Source: Mallotus nudiflorus
Taxonomy: Eukaryota; Streptophyta; Magnoliopsida; Malpighiales; Euphorbiaceae
Reading direction: 5' to 3'
Length of the DNA stretch: 64,000 nucleotides
NCBI GenBank assembly: GCA_947683625.1
Contig: CANTUR010000166.1
Location: 1-64,000 of the forward strand
Below are positions 1-11,257 of the stretch, piece by piece; positions within the stretch are counted from its first letter, which is position 1, and every line of letters begins with the position of its first letter. A program made the translations under genes and the position numbers. The notes under the pieces are model-generated. The model saw only the letters and a list, made by a program, of their open reading frames with translations. It did not search any database and had not been told where the DNA came from.

Positions 1-408
1 GGAGAGTCATTGTCTTCAGACCTCAGTAGCAGACTCATACGCCGGATTTCTTCCGCCCCAGCTTCACTATGTAAACTGCTTATCTGACCTTTATTTATAA
101 TCTAGACACTACAGTAGTTGTAATCAAATGTGGGGTTTATGTATTTATTTGTGTGTATTTTAAATATTTAAACTGGATTTGTATTAAAGGATTATTTATA
201 TATGAGATGAGGATTTAAATCCATTGATGCATATTTACTTATCTTATTTATGATTTTTATTTCCGTTGTAAATTATATTATTTATGTTATTATTATTATT
301 ATTAGTATTGCATGTTTTATTTTATTTTTTAGGCTTGCTACAAGTTCCAGATTCGAAAGAATTCTCGTTCCCTAGCGCCGGTCATAGCCCCTGTTTTGGG
401 TCATGACA
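1..408 (+). repeat. 5' LTR, 3' portion only (gypsy)
   Basis: This stretch aligns from its first base with positions 8245-8662 of the downstream LTR, including the start GGAGAGTCAT, the GTAAACTGCT block and the terminal TGACA. Differences are mainly transitions plus a shorter TTA microsatellite (about 6 units against about 13 in the 3' copy). It ends five bases before the primer-binding site. The first ~2.85 kb of the LTR lie upstream of the window. Confidence 0.93.
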
Positions 409-412
409 AAGT

Positions 413-424
413 TGGTATCAGAGC
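413..424 (+). promoter_or_regulatory. Primer-binding site, tRNA-iMet type
   Basis: TGGTATCAGAGC lies four bases after the LTR end. This 12-mer is the standard complement of the 3' end of plant initiator methionine tRNA and primes minus-strand DNA synthesis in most plant LTR retrotransposons. Confidence 0.93.
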
Positions 425-606
425 AAAGTTGTGTGTTAGGGCCTTAGTTTTATGAGTTGTGGCCCTGGTTTTAGGTGTTATGTTTTCTTTTGAACTATTG
501 CAGTGAATTAAGTTCGAGTATGTCTTGATAAGTAATCCTTGCTTTAGTTTCTGCATTATTCCTCCATTGTCTGTTTTGTCTGAGTCGTTCTATTTGTCTT
601 TTCAGA

Positions 607-2035
607 ATGAGGAGGCGAGCGCGTGTCGCTCCACCGGTCATTAAGGCTAAGGATGATGAGTCCTTTCAGGATGAGGTTTTACCTCTTGAGTAGCCAGTTA
701 GACGCAGAGGTCATGGTAGAGGTAGACCTCAAGGAGCGGCAGGTCGTTGTAGGCAGAGAGATAGAGGATGAGGAGCCTGTTGAGCCTGAGTATGAGGATA
801 TTCCTGTACCTCCAGTCATTCAACCTATTTAGCCTGCCTATCAACAAGGTATGTCTGACCCTGAGGCAACTCTATTCTATACCAGAGTTGGCAGGATTGC
901 CTTCAATGGGACTTCCGATTCGTTAGATTTTTTGCATGCGATCGAGACAAGGACTCGGACTACTCACACTGAGTACCAACAGATCATGATCGTCGAGCTT
1001 TCTATTGAGGGACCAGCCCTGGATTGGTTTATTCAGATGATCCAGCCTTACATGATGACGCTGACCTGGGCTCAGTTCAGAGAGCGGTTTATGAGGAGAT
1101 TCTGCCCAGAGCCACTCTGCATGAGTTATCATCTTAGATTGACTAGTATATCTCGCGATGATCGATCAGTAGAGGAGTATACCCGAGAGTTCCTTCAACT
1201 GGGTAGATATGCAGAGGATCTAATGTGAGATCAGTATTTTACAGTCACTACTTACGTCACCGAATTGGGTTCAGCATTTGCTGGTATGCCTACAGCGGGC
1301 CTTACTCTAGAGTCTATTATTGAGTTGGCCAAGGAGATTGAGCTGAGGCTAGTTAGGTAGGGAGCTATGCCTGATTATTACCAATTGGGTATGTAGTCAG
1401 GTGGATTTCAGACTACTCCGTATTCGAGTTTTCATGTTGGTTCGAGTAGTCAGTAGAGAGGTCTGGCTCAGCAGAGTCAGAGACAGCAGCGAGTGCATCA
1501 GAGCAGTAGACATGGCCATGGAAGTCAGCGTAGACTGTTCAGATTCGGGTCAGGTGCTTCGAGCAGTAGTAGTGGTCGTAGTTCTGGGTCAGCTGCCAGT
1601 GTTTGCCAGACCTGCAGTAGAGTCCATCAGGGACCATATTACCTGACATCGCTGACATGCTTCAGATGCTGGCAGACAGGACATTATGCCAGATCATGTC
1701 CTTATTCCGGGTATCAGCAGCCGTAGATTCCACAATTTCTATAGCAGTAAATTGCTAGTGTTGCACCTGTTCCATTTTAGTTGCCTCCAGCCCAGCATCA
1801 GAGTTCCACTCAGCTTATTCCCTAGCAGGGTCATGGTAGAGGTGCCAGAGGTATTGGCCAGGCTTCTACCAGTCAACAGGGAGGTCGAGGATAGGCAAGA
1901 GTCTTCCATCTTACTCAGCAGGATGCTCATGCATCTAATGCAATCATAGCAGGTATTATTTCTGTCTGTTACCTGGATGCATGGGTTATGTTTGATCTGG
2001 GTGCCACGCATTCATTCGTTTCTCCCATTTTTATT
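607..2035 (+). pseudogene. gag-protease of the gypsy element, broken
   Basis: The likely start is ATG 607 (MRRRARVAPP), followed by an acidic proline-rich leader; a frame change near 760 brings in the frame of 851. The capsid region (851-1360) has the usual plant gypsy pattern (FNGTSD...W, then F.ERFMRRFCP). A zinc knuckle CFRCWQTGHYARSC (CX2CX4HX4C) lies near 1657-1698. The protease motif at 1994 reads D-L-G-A-T-H-S-F-V where the family has D-S-G-A, so the active site is altered. In-frame TAG stops sit at 830, 1358, 1394, 1454, 1724 and 1742, where family members usually have Gln; TGA at 1226 and TAA at 1748 would come from CGA and CAA. Gag and protease share one frame, as in chromoviruses. 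Not functional. Confidence 0.88.
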
Positions 2036-5000
2036 TCCAAGTCTTATTGGCAAGCTTCGTGGATGGCTTTTTTCTTTGTTTGTTGCCACTCCTCTAAGTG
2101 ATTCCTTGGACACCGATATTGTTCTTTTTGATTGTCCAGTTCTCGTAGGAGATAGAGAATTATCCGCTGACTTGATTCTGTTGGATGTGATGGAGTTTAA
2201 TGTTATTTTGGGTATGGATTGGTTATCTTAGCACTATACTGTGGTGGATTATCGGAATAAAGAGGTGACTTTCAGAATTTCTGATGAAGAAGAATTTAAG
2301 TTTGTGGGTGATAGGAGTTCAGCACCTCAGAATCCTATTTCTACTATTATGGCTAGGAAGTTGCTGAGGAAAGGTTATCAGGGATATTTGGCATTAGTCA
2401 GGGATACTTCAGTGGGGAAGTTATCACTCATAGATGTTCCTATTGCCTGTGAGTTTCCTAATGTTTTTCCTGAGGAGTTGTTAAGTTTACCACCTCACAG
2501 AGAGATTGAGTTATGTATAGATGTGGTTCCAAGTACTACTCCTATATCTATGCCACCCTACAGAATGGCTACTGCAGAGTTGAAAGAGTTAAAGGAGCAG
2601 TTACAAGATTTGTTGGATAAGGGTTTTATCAGACCTAGTGTTTCTCCTTGGGGTGCACCAGTCCTGTTTATGAAGAAAAAGGATGGTACCTTTAGATTGT
2701 GCATTGACTATAGAGAGCTGAATAAAGTGACAGTGAAGAACAAGTATCCTCTCCCGAGGATATATGACTTATTTGATTAGCTATAGGGTGCACAGTTCTT
2801 TTCTAAGATTGATATGAGGTCGGGTTATCATTAGCTACAGATCAGTGAAGCCGATGTTCCTAAAATGGCATTCCGCACTCGATATGGGCACTATGAGTTT
2901 CTGGTGATGTCTTTTGGTTGGACTAATGCACTAGTAGCTTTAATGGACCTGATGAACAGGGTAATCAGACCATATATGGATTAGTTTATGGTAGTCTTCA
3001 TCGATGATATACTGGTATATTCGAGGAGTATGGAGGAGCATGTATATCATTTGAGGACTGTACTGCAGACATTGAGAGATCATCAGCTTTATGCTAAATT
3101 CTCAAAGTGTGATTTCTGGATGGAGAGTGTTTCTTTTCTTGGGCACATGGTGTCTAAAGACGGTATCCAGGTTGATCCACAGAAGATTGAGGCAATGTCT
3201 GAGTCGCCTAGACCAACTTTTATTACTAAGATTTAGAGTTTTTTGGGTTTAGCCAAGTATTATAGGCGGTTTGTGTAGAATTTTTCCAGAATGGCAACCC
3301 TTATGACTCACTTGGACTTAGAAGAATGTTAGATTTGAGTGGTTTGAAGCTTGTGAGAATAGTTTTCAACTGTTGAAGGAGAAGTTGACCACAACTTTAG
3401 TGCTAGCTTTGCCTAATAGTGTGGACAAGTTCACAGTTTATTGTGATGCCTCTAGAGTTTGCCTTAGTTGTGTGTTGATGCAGAATGGTAGGGTGATAGC
3501 CTATGCTTCGAGGCAGTTGAAGAAGCATGAGCAGAACTATCCTACATGTGACCTTGAGATGGCTGCATTGATCTTTGCTCTCAAGATTTGGGAGACACTA
3601 TCTGTATGGGGTGACTTATGAGATTTTTACTGATCACAAGAGCCTTAAGTACATCTTCCAGCAGAGAGATCTGAATCTGAGGCAGAGAAGATGGTTGGAA
3701 TTGTTAAAAGATTATGACTGTGAGATTTTATATCATCCGGGTAAGGCTATATAATAGCAAATGCCTTAAGTAGAAAATCCTCAGGCAGTCTTACTCACAT
3801 CAGTGTGGAGAGGAGACCGTTGATCCAGGAATTGCATCTGTTAGTGGATCAAGGTCTGATGATGAAGATCAGTAGGTCAGGTGGACTGCTAGCTCAATTT
3901 AAGGTACGATATGTACTGAGGGATAGGATTAAGGCAGCTCAGAGCCGAGATCCTATTCTAGAAGAGCTTACAGAGAATGTTCGAGCAGGGAAGTTCACTG
4001 ATTTCACACTTGATGATGATGGTGTGTTGTGGATCAGTGGTAGATTGTGTGTTCCTGATGTGGATGATTTGAGAGAAGAGATCCTAGAGGAAGCACATTC
4101 TACAGCCTATAGCATACATTCGGGTGTCACTAAGATGTACCACAGTATCAGAGATTTATACTGGTGGGATGGATTGAAGAAGGATGTCGCTGATTATGTT
4201 GCTAAGTGCTTGACATATCAGCAAGTGAAAGCTGAACATCAGAAGCCTTCTGGGAAGCTTTAGCCTCTTCCTATTCCCGAGTGGAAATGGGAAAGGATAG
4301 CTATGGATTTTGTGGTTGGTTTACCTCGTTCTAAAGATGGATACGATTCCATCTAGGTGATTGCAGACAAGTTGATGAAGTCTGCACATTTCTTGCCTGT
4401 GAAAGCCACATATTCTATAGCTAGATTGGCGAAGCTATATGTGAAGCATATTGTGTGCCTTCATGGAGTACCTGTGGTCCACTGTGTCAGATAAAGGTTC
4501 AGTGTTTACCTCTCATTTTTTATAGAAGTTACAGGAAGCGATGGGCACTAGGTTGGATTTCAGTATTGCTTTTCATCCTTAGACAGGATGGTCAGTCTGA
4601 GAGGATGATCCAGACACTAGAAGATATGTTGGATGTGTGTCCTGGATTTTGGGAGGTAGCTAGGATGATCATTTACCACTCGTAGATTTTGCATATAATA
4701 ACAGCTACCATAGCAATATTGGCATGGCACCATATGAGGCGTTGTATGGAAGGAAGTATAGATCCCCTCTGAGTTGGGATGATATTGGGGAGAGAGCTTT
4801 GATTGGACCTAAGATGGTTCAGGATGTTGCAGAGAAAGTCACAGTGATTAAGCATAGATTAGAGATTATAGTTAGCAGACAAAATAACTATATGGATCCT
4901 AAGTGCAGAGATGTGGAGTTTCAGGTTGGAGACTTTATTTTTCTGAAGGTATCTCCGATGAAGGGTGTTATGAGATTTGGCAAGAAGGGTAAGTTGGCAC

Positions 5001-5312
5001 CGAGATATATTGGACCTTTTAAGATTTTGGAGAGAATTGGCTCTATTGCATATCGATTGGCTTTGCCTCCGAGTATGTCTCAAGTGCATCTAGTATTTCG
5101 TATCTTGATGCTGAGGAAATATATCTCAGACCCTTCACACGTGTTGCAGCCTGACAGTGTAGAAGTGAATGAAGATCTGACATTTGTGGAAGAACTTGTG
5201 GCGATCGTTGATTATCAGGTTCGACAGTTGCGGTCGAAATAGATTTCCGATGGTCAAGGTTCTGTGGCGTAGCAACAGAGTTAAAGAGCATATGTGGGAG
5301 ATTAAAGCTGAG
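2036..5312 (+). pseudogene. pol of the gypsy element (RT-RNase H-integrase-chromodomain-like), broken
   Basis: Continues after a frameshift near 2040. The rest of the protease flap is at 2080-2230 (VILGMDWLS). RT starts near 2500 (CIDVVPSTTPIS), with the conserved block SPWGAPVLFMKKKDG at 2644-2690 and the catalytic FIDD at 2999-3010. RNase H (TVYCDAS) begins near 3433 after a second frameshift around 3330. The integrase zinc-binding part is at 4105-4230 (HSGVTKMY...C) and the core near 4300-4720 is shifted again. The tail with KVLWR and W-E (5248-5310) is out of frame by one base from the preceding ORF. TAG stops at 2229, 2778, 2784, 2833, 2983, 3234, 3277 and 4261 lie where Gln or a similar residue is expected. 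Confidence 0.88.
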
Positions 5313-5387
5313 ATGTGAGCTTCTTACCCGTATCTCTTTCTCCTTGATCTTGTAATTTTCTTTTCTGGAATTCGAGGATGAATTCTG

Positions 5388-5402
5388 GTAAGGGGGGAAG
5401 AC
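5388..5402 (+). other. Polypurine tract of the gypsy element
   Basis: A purine run (GGTAAGGGGGGAAGA) sits directly before the TG that opens the 3' LTR. This is the expected plus-strand priming site. Confidence 0.85.
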
Positions 5403-7014
5403 TGTAATATCCCGAGTTTTTAAATAATTTTAAACTGCATCGGGATATGCAGTGTTAATAATTTTTATACATATTTATAAATATTTTCATGAGTTTATTA
5501 TTTATTAAGTTATTTTAATAATTTTTAGTTATTTTGGATTTCTTACGTAAAATTGTCCCAAGAATTTTATTTTTAGAAAAATTAAAACGTAAATAAATAA
5601 TTATTAATTATATTGGTCAGTTTTAAGAATTTGCATGAGTCCATGCACTATTTTAATTATCGTATTACAATATATACATATACATGCATATATATATATA
5701 GATATATTTAATAATTTTAGGGTTTATGCTAATTAAGTAAATATTATATATTAAACATTTTTTATTTAATTAATATGTATATATTTAAATGTGTATATGT
5801 ATATAATATTGGGTGATATTTGACATGTGGTGTATAATTAATTTTGAATATTATATTAATACATTATAATAATTTAAAGTTATTATTATTACTATTATAT
5901 ATATATATATATATATATACCCAACCAAATTTACCAAAGTTGCCATTCTCCCTCACCCATCAAACCCGACGCCCTTTTCCCTCACCCACCGTCTGTCATT
6001 GCCATCCCCTCACCGTCGGAGTGCTTCACCACCGTTTAGAAGCTTCGCCATCCTTCTCTTCTTCCTCAGTGCCGGCCAAGACAACCACCACCATTTTTGA
6101 TCGAAAATCAAGTTCTTCATTGTTCTTCCACCTCCGGCCGCCATTCCTCGTGATTCCGGTGTCCTTGAGCTCCTTAAGCTCCGGTGAACTCGATCCAAGC
6201 TTCGGTTTGAGCTCTAACTTCTTCATTTTTGCTGTTTTTCAATTTTTCCATTTCGGCCATTATGACTTTTTTGATTTTTTTTAAGCTTTTCCCTTGTGAT
6301 TCATGAAAATTTCCTTAACAAATGTTTCTCCCCTTAGCTCAATCTACCTATGTGAATTTTTTTTGGAATTTTTGGAATTTATTTTGATTTTTATGAATTT
6401 TTTATTATTTTATTAATATTTTCTAATTTTTGAAAATTAATTAATTAAATTATGAAATTGTGTTTTATGGTGATTATAGGTGTTAAAATTAATTTTAGAA
6501 ATTTATTTGTAATTTTTGTGAATTTTATGTAATTATTTTGAATTTAATTAGTTTATGTAATTTTTGAAAAAACTAGGTTAATTATGTGTTTTATTGAAAT
6601 TAATTGGTTAATTGAGTATATTTATTGATATTATTGAATTATATGTTGATAAAATTAATTTTGAGTAATTATACTATTTTTGGTGAATTTTTGATTAATT
6701 TTAGGGAATTTAAGAAACTAGGGGCATTTTGGTAATTTGACATTAAATTGTCTAAAAATATAATTAAATTGCTTTTACTAGTTATTTAAGGTATAAAAAT
6801 GATTTCTACAAATTATTTAATATTTTTAACTAATTAAAACTATTTTTCGTAAATTATTTTCAAATTATATATAATATACGATTTTTCTAATAAATAAGTT
6901 TTTATCGATTTTTAACTTATTTTAGAGTTAATTATGTAATTTGGATTGATAAAATGTATTTTAATTATAAAAGGGCATTTTTGGTATTTCTGTATATATT
7001 CTATGAATTGTGAA

Positions 7015-7052
7015 CCTCGGTCGATGAATTGTAGTTTAGAGTCCGACCGAGG
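7015..7052. other. Hairpin in gypsy LTR
   Basis: CCTCGGTCG (7015-7023) and CGACCGAGG (7044-7052) form a perfect 9-bp stem with a 20-base loop. It lies in the transcribed half of the LTR. Its role (RNA packaging, pausing or none) is unknown. Confidence 0.75.
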
Positions 7053-8216
7053 GGTTGTGAATTGTGTTTATATCAAAGTATGTTTCTTTGCAGGACCGGC
7101 TCTATTCTTTGAGTAGAGAGATGTCCTGTTTTACAAGGGAGATTCTGTTGGATTTTCGTTAGAATTCTAGTAAAACGTGATGTCTGGTTGAATTCCCATT
7201 CTAATTCTGTGTCTAGTATTCTAGATCGAGTTTCTAGAAATTTTTGTTAGATTTATTCTGATTTCCTGTTATCTTTTGTTTGTTTAGTTACGCTGAGACC
7301 GAGGCCTAGTGGACCAGACCCGTTGGACCCGTCTCGTGGAGCACAATAACTGTGAGTTACTATTTTATTTATATATATATTTTAGGGTGCATGTTTTAGA
7401 AATGTATGGTTTATTTTAATAAAATATGCATAAATAATTTAAGTATTACTTAGGTTTATTTTTGGTATATTTTAAACTATATGCATGTTTTATTAATAAA
7501 TTATTCTTAAAATGTTTTTAGGTATATTTATGGTTTATTTCTAGTTTATTTTGGTAATGAAATTGAATTTATTTGAAGTATATATACTCGGAATATACTT
7601 GATTTATTTTTGGTATATTTCTAGTATACATATGGTTTATGTTACTATTTTATTGAAATTCATGCATCATTTATTTATGAATGGTATGTTTTATATATTA
7701 ATGAAGGATATCAATAGAACGTGCTACATAGTGGGCAACACTAGGACCGAGTATGTATCGATACGATGATAGCATTTAGGCTATATTACTAACCTATTTG
7801 TGGATATTGATTAGATTGACTTGATTTGATATGTGATATGATTTGAGAGTGTGATTGTTGGAGCTCGGTTGACCAAGGGTCTCGGGGCCAATCACACTGA
7901 CAGTCAGACTGCTGGAGCTCGGTTGACCTAGTGTCTCGGGGCCAATCTACTGTCCAAATGGAACAAGTGAACTTATTTGGAATAAGTGAGCCTGTATGGC
8001 TAGAGTGTTGTCTAACATTGTTTGAGGTTGCGATTTCTAGAGTTCTATTTGATCCTTCTTGTACGGATGTATTTTCTTAATGTGTATATAAAAATGGTTT
8101 TGCTGCATCTGTATGATTTTGCCTGTATATATTTTTATTATATATATACTATTGAATGTGTGCATTGTCATTTAGCTATGCATGTATATATATTATAGCA
8201 ATTCACTCAGTGAGGT

Positions 8217-8254
8217 ATGACTCTCCTCCGTTGACTATTTTTTAGGAGAGTCAT
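8217..8254. other. Hairpin in gypsy LTR
   Basis: ATGACTCTCCT (8217-8227) and AGGAGAGTCAT (8244-8254) form a perfect 11-bp stem with a 16-base loop about 410 bases before the LTR end. The window begins inside the same right arm of the 5' LTR. Preservation in an otherwise decayed LTR may be chance. Confidence 0.75.
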
Positions 8255-8520
8255 CGTCTTCATACCTCAATAGCAGACCCATATGCTATATTTCTTTCAC
8301 CCCGGCTTCACTATGTAAACTGCTTATTTGAGCTTTATTTTATAATCTAGACACTGCAGTAGTTATAATCAGATGCGGGGTTTATGTATTTATTTGTGTG
8401 TATTTCAAATATTTGAACTGAATTTGTATTAAAAGATTATTTATATATGAGATGAGGATTTAAATCCATTGATGCATATTTACTTATCTTATTTGTGATT
8501 TTTATTTCCGCTGCAAATTA

Positions 8521-8563
<43 letters not shown>

Positions 8564-8662
8564 GTATGTTTTATTTTATTTTTTAGGCTTGCTACGAATT
8601 CCGGATTTGAAAGAATTCTCGTTTCCTAGCGTCGGTCATAGCCCCTGTTTTGGATCGTGACA

Positions 8663-9297
8663 TGCACCCATGGATGCATGAACATGAAAAGGACAAATAA
8701 CTATGAAGCAAACATATGATGCACCAAAATTAAAATTCCCACTTGATTTCAAGCAAATTCTTAATAGTTTATTTGCATAACCATAGTCGCAAGATTTATA
8801 TAAATTTACTTCTTTTTCATATACATCACATTGTATAATGCACCAAAGCTTCATGCTTTTTAGTTATTTATTTGTGAATTAGTCACTTCTTGGTGACTTT
8901 GGAATAAATGAATTTTATAAAATTTTGTAGAATTTATTTATAATTTCAAATGACATGTGTTTTGTTTAAATGAATATATTTTAGAATTTATTAATAATTT
9001 TAAATTTTTAAATTTATGAAATTGATTATAACTAGATTAAATTTTGATAAAATGGTTGAAACTTTTAAATGAGTTTATACTTTTGTTATAATGGAATGTC
9101 CCTATATTTGCCACTTTTGTTATATTGATACCTTTATTTGCAGCTTTTGATTAATTAAACATATTGATTCGTTATTATATGTCACGTGTGCTGATAGATG
9201 TTTTAAAATTGTATTTTAGATAAATTCAATTGTTAAAATGATAAAATTATAGTTAAAATGTTAAATTGATAAAAGTAACAAATACATGAATCACAGT
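8663..9297. other. AT-rich intergenic DNA; one end of a segmental duplication
   Basis: No credible gene. Positions about 8705-8885 resemble 52555-52720 in the same orientation (shared blocks around AACATATGATGCACC, a dTTTCAA block and TTATTTGTGAATTAGTCA). The rest is AT-rich without recognisable coding pattern. Confidence 0.6.
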
Positions 9298-9306
9298 TAT
9301 ATTATG

Positions 9307-9641
9307 GGGCTATTTACCATTTTAGGGGAAAAAATTTTTTATTTCCCAAATTATAGTGGTTTTAAAACTTATTTCCATTCATACAGTGAAATGGGAAAAT
9401 ATTTCCCATTTTATAGTGATTTTAACAACTGAGTTGGCAATTTAATATTAAAAAAAGGGTACAAAATAAAGTAGTGTTTTGTACTTTTAATGTACAAAAC
9501 CCTATTCCAAGTAGCATTTTTGTACATTTATTTTTTTAATGTTAACTTTTTTAATGTTATACATAGTACCTAATTATTGAGTTATGATTATATTAATTTT
9601 AATAATATTTAGAGACTACTCATTGTGTAATGATTGTTAAT

Positions 9642-9695
<54 letters not shown>

Positions 9696-10275
9696 CTTAT
9701 TAGCAACAATAATAGTAAATAGTTTGTAGTTATTTTATTGAAATGTTCTATATAATTAAAATAATTTAAAATAATAATAATAATAATTACATAGATTTAC
9801 ATACTAAAATTATATAAAATTTTTTATGAATTTGTATAAATAATAATAATAAAAGTAGCTAATTTGTGAAATAATTAAATAAAAAAATTTGTTATTAGTA
9901 ATTAATTTATTAAAAACAATTAATTAAAATATAAATAAAAATAATTTTTTTAATAATTATAATCACATGTAAATAGTATCAAAATGTTACTCTTCAGGTG
10001 AATAATATCAAAATACTACTTTGTAGGTGAACTGTATCAAAACGCTACTTCAAGTAGCATTTTGTTACTTTTCACTTATAAAGTAGCGTTTTGTATATGA
10101 ACAACGGTAAAACGCTATTTCAAGTAACATTTTATGTTTTTTTTTAATCCCTAAAAAAAACCATAGAATGGAACTTTATTTTTTAATAAAAAAACACCAT
10201 AAAATTAGAATAAATTTCAAAAACTACTATAATTTAAAAAATAAAATTATTTTTTCCTAAATTGATAAATAGCCC
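9307..10275. mobile_element. Non-autonomous Mutator-like element (MULE/MITE-like), 969 bp
   Basis: The ends are inverted repeats: the left reads GGGCTATTTACCATTTTAG and the right, reverse-complemented, GGGCTATTTATCAATTTAG. Similarity continues for about 80 bases (AAATTATAGTGGTTTT against AAATTATAGTAGTTTT). The element is flanked by a perfect 9-bp direct repeat TATATTATG at 9298-9306 and 10276-10284. Nine-base duplications with long GGG-starting inverted repeats are typical of the Mutator superfamily. No transposase frame is present, so movement would need a partner element. The interior holds an AAT microsatellite (9641-9693) and several copies of a GTAGCGTTTTG-like word in both orientations. 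Confidence 0.86.
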
Positions 10276-10284
10276 TATATTATG

Positions 10285-10940
10285 TCTAATTCCATACATG
10301 TGAATACCTTACATTTGTATAAAGAAGTCATGGTACCCTAGGGCCTTGGTCGCGAAAAAAATGATTTCACGTGAAAAAAAAACAAACGAAAATGATTTCA
10401 CACGTGGAATAAAGTATTCACGACAGATTAGCATTAACTTGGAAAAGGCTAGTTAAAAAAAAAAAAGGGAAAAGGTCAAGGGCTCTATATATGGGGAGAA
10501 AAGACTTAGTAGCTATTTCCTTATGGAAAATTGGGAGTTATTTTCCAAAAGATTAATGATACATGTGATGGGCAGCCACGTTAAAATGCGTCATTTGCCA
10601 AGATAAAATTATCATTTTTAACTTTTATATTTATTTTGATTTTTTTTAAATTCAATTTTTTTATTTTTTAATCTAAAATTTAAATTACACATGAATAAAT
10701 CTGTCATATAAAGATTTAAATACATATAATCTATAAGTTTTTTTTAATCTAAAATTTAAATTACACACGGGTTAACACGTCGTATAAGAATTTAAATATC
10801 TATAGGCTATAATTTTTTTTAAAATTTAAAACTTAATTGCACATTACTGAACTTGTTATGCAAAAATTTAAACACTCATAGCTTATAATTTTTTTAAAAT
10901 AATCAAACGAAATTTAAAAATTTAAATTAAAGGTTAAAAT
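10285..10940. other. AT-rich intergenic DNA
   Basis: No gene seen. Three loose repeats of a TTTAAATTACACA-like block occur at about 10680, 10750 and 10830, perhaps an eroded tandem repeat. The stretch 10370-10415 (A-run, then AATGATTTCAC) resembles 52958-53000 and is a second anchor of the suspected segmental duplication. Confidence 0.5.
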
Positions 10941-11160
10941 TGTTGAGAAAGTAAATATTTTTATTATATATATTAGGAAGTAAATATTTGTATACAATTA
11001 GAAATAAAGTTTCATTCTATTTATGATGTTATTCTATTCCTAATTAGGTTGTGATTAGGGTTCCTGTATATATATATAAGGGGTGTAACCCTTCTTTGAA
11101 TATCAATGAAAAAATATTTCCCTTAAATTTTCTTTCTTTTTCTCTGAATTTTATTTTTCA
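10941..11160 (+). repeat. 5' LTR of copia-1
   Basis: 220 bp, TG to CA. It holds a TATA-like TATATATATAAGG near 11068-11080 followed by GGTGTAACCC, the likely promoter and start region. The primer-binding site follows with no gap. Confidence 0.93.
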
Positions 11161-11172
11161 TGGTATTAGAGC
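11161..11172 (+). promoter_or_regulatory. Primer-binding site of copia-1
   Basis: TGGTATTAGAGC begins at the first base after the LTR; it differs by one C-to-T change from the iMet-type site TGGTATCAGAGC seen in the other copies. Confidence 0.88.
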
Positions 11173-11257
11173 ATACCCATTGAAATTGAAGTTTTTTTAT
11201 TGAATTCTTGCAAATCGTATTTTCTTCTTCCTTTAAATCCTTTGAATCTTCAAAATC

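Larger units (their letters stand above)
1..8662 (+). mobile_element. Ty3/gypsy LTR retrotransposon, Tekay/Del-like, degenerate
   Basis: Order seen: end of a 5' LTR, tRNA-type primer site, gag, protease, reverse transcriptase, RNase H, integrase, chromodomain-like tail, polypurine tract, 3' LTR. Protease before RT and integrase after RNase H gives the Ty3/gypsy order. The very long LTR (3.26 kb) and the integrase tail with the KVLW...W-E pattern resemble the Tekay/Del chromovirus lineage (inference). The two LTR ends differ at roughly 25-30 sites in the first 300 bases by eye, mostly transitions, so the insertion is old. The 5' part of the element lies outside the window, so the target duplication cannot be checked. 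Coding capacity is lost through about twenty stops and several frameshifts. Confidence 0.93.
5403..8662 (+). repeat. 3' LTR of the gypsy element (3.26 kb)
   Basis: Starts TGTAATATCCCGAG and ends TGACA. Parts seen: an AT-rich first 500 bases; a TA-repeat/TATA-like stretch at 5897-5922 followed by a pyrimidine-rich, GC-richer leader (5923-6290) that gives a 146-codon open frame of low complexity; AT-rich filler 6290-7000; a perfect 9-bp inverted repeat at 7015-7052; a duplicated GGAGCTCGGTTGACC block (7859 and 7914); a perfect 11-bp inverted repeat at 8217-8254; a TTA microsatellite near 8522-8563. The leader ORF is more likely 5' UTR sequence of the retroelement transcript than a protein gene. 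Confidence 0.92.

Noticed and set aside
5844..6284. 146-codon frame as a host gene
   Set aside because: Lies wholly in a gypsy LTR and is low complexity; treated as retroelement leader.
8636..8854. 72-codon minus-strand frame
   Set aside because: Straddles the LTR edge and AT-rich spacer; no family pattern.
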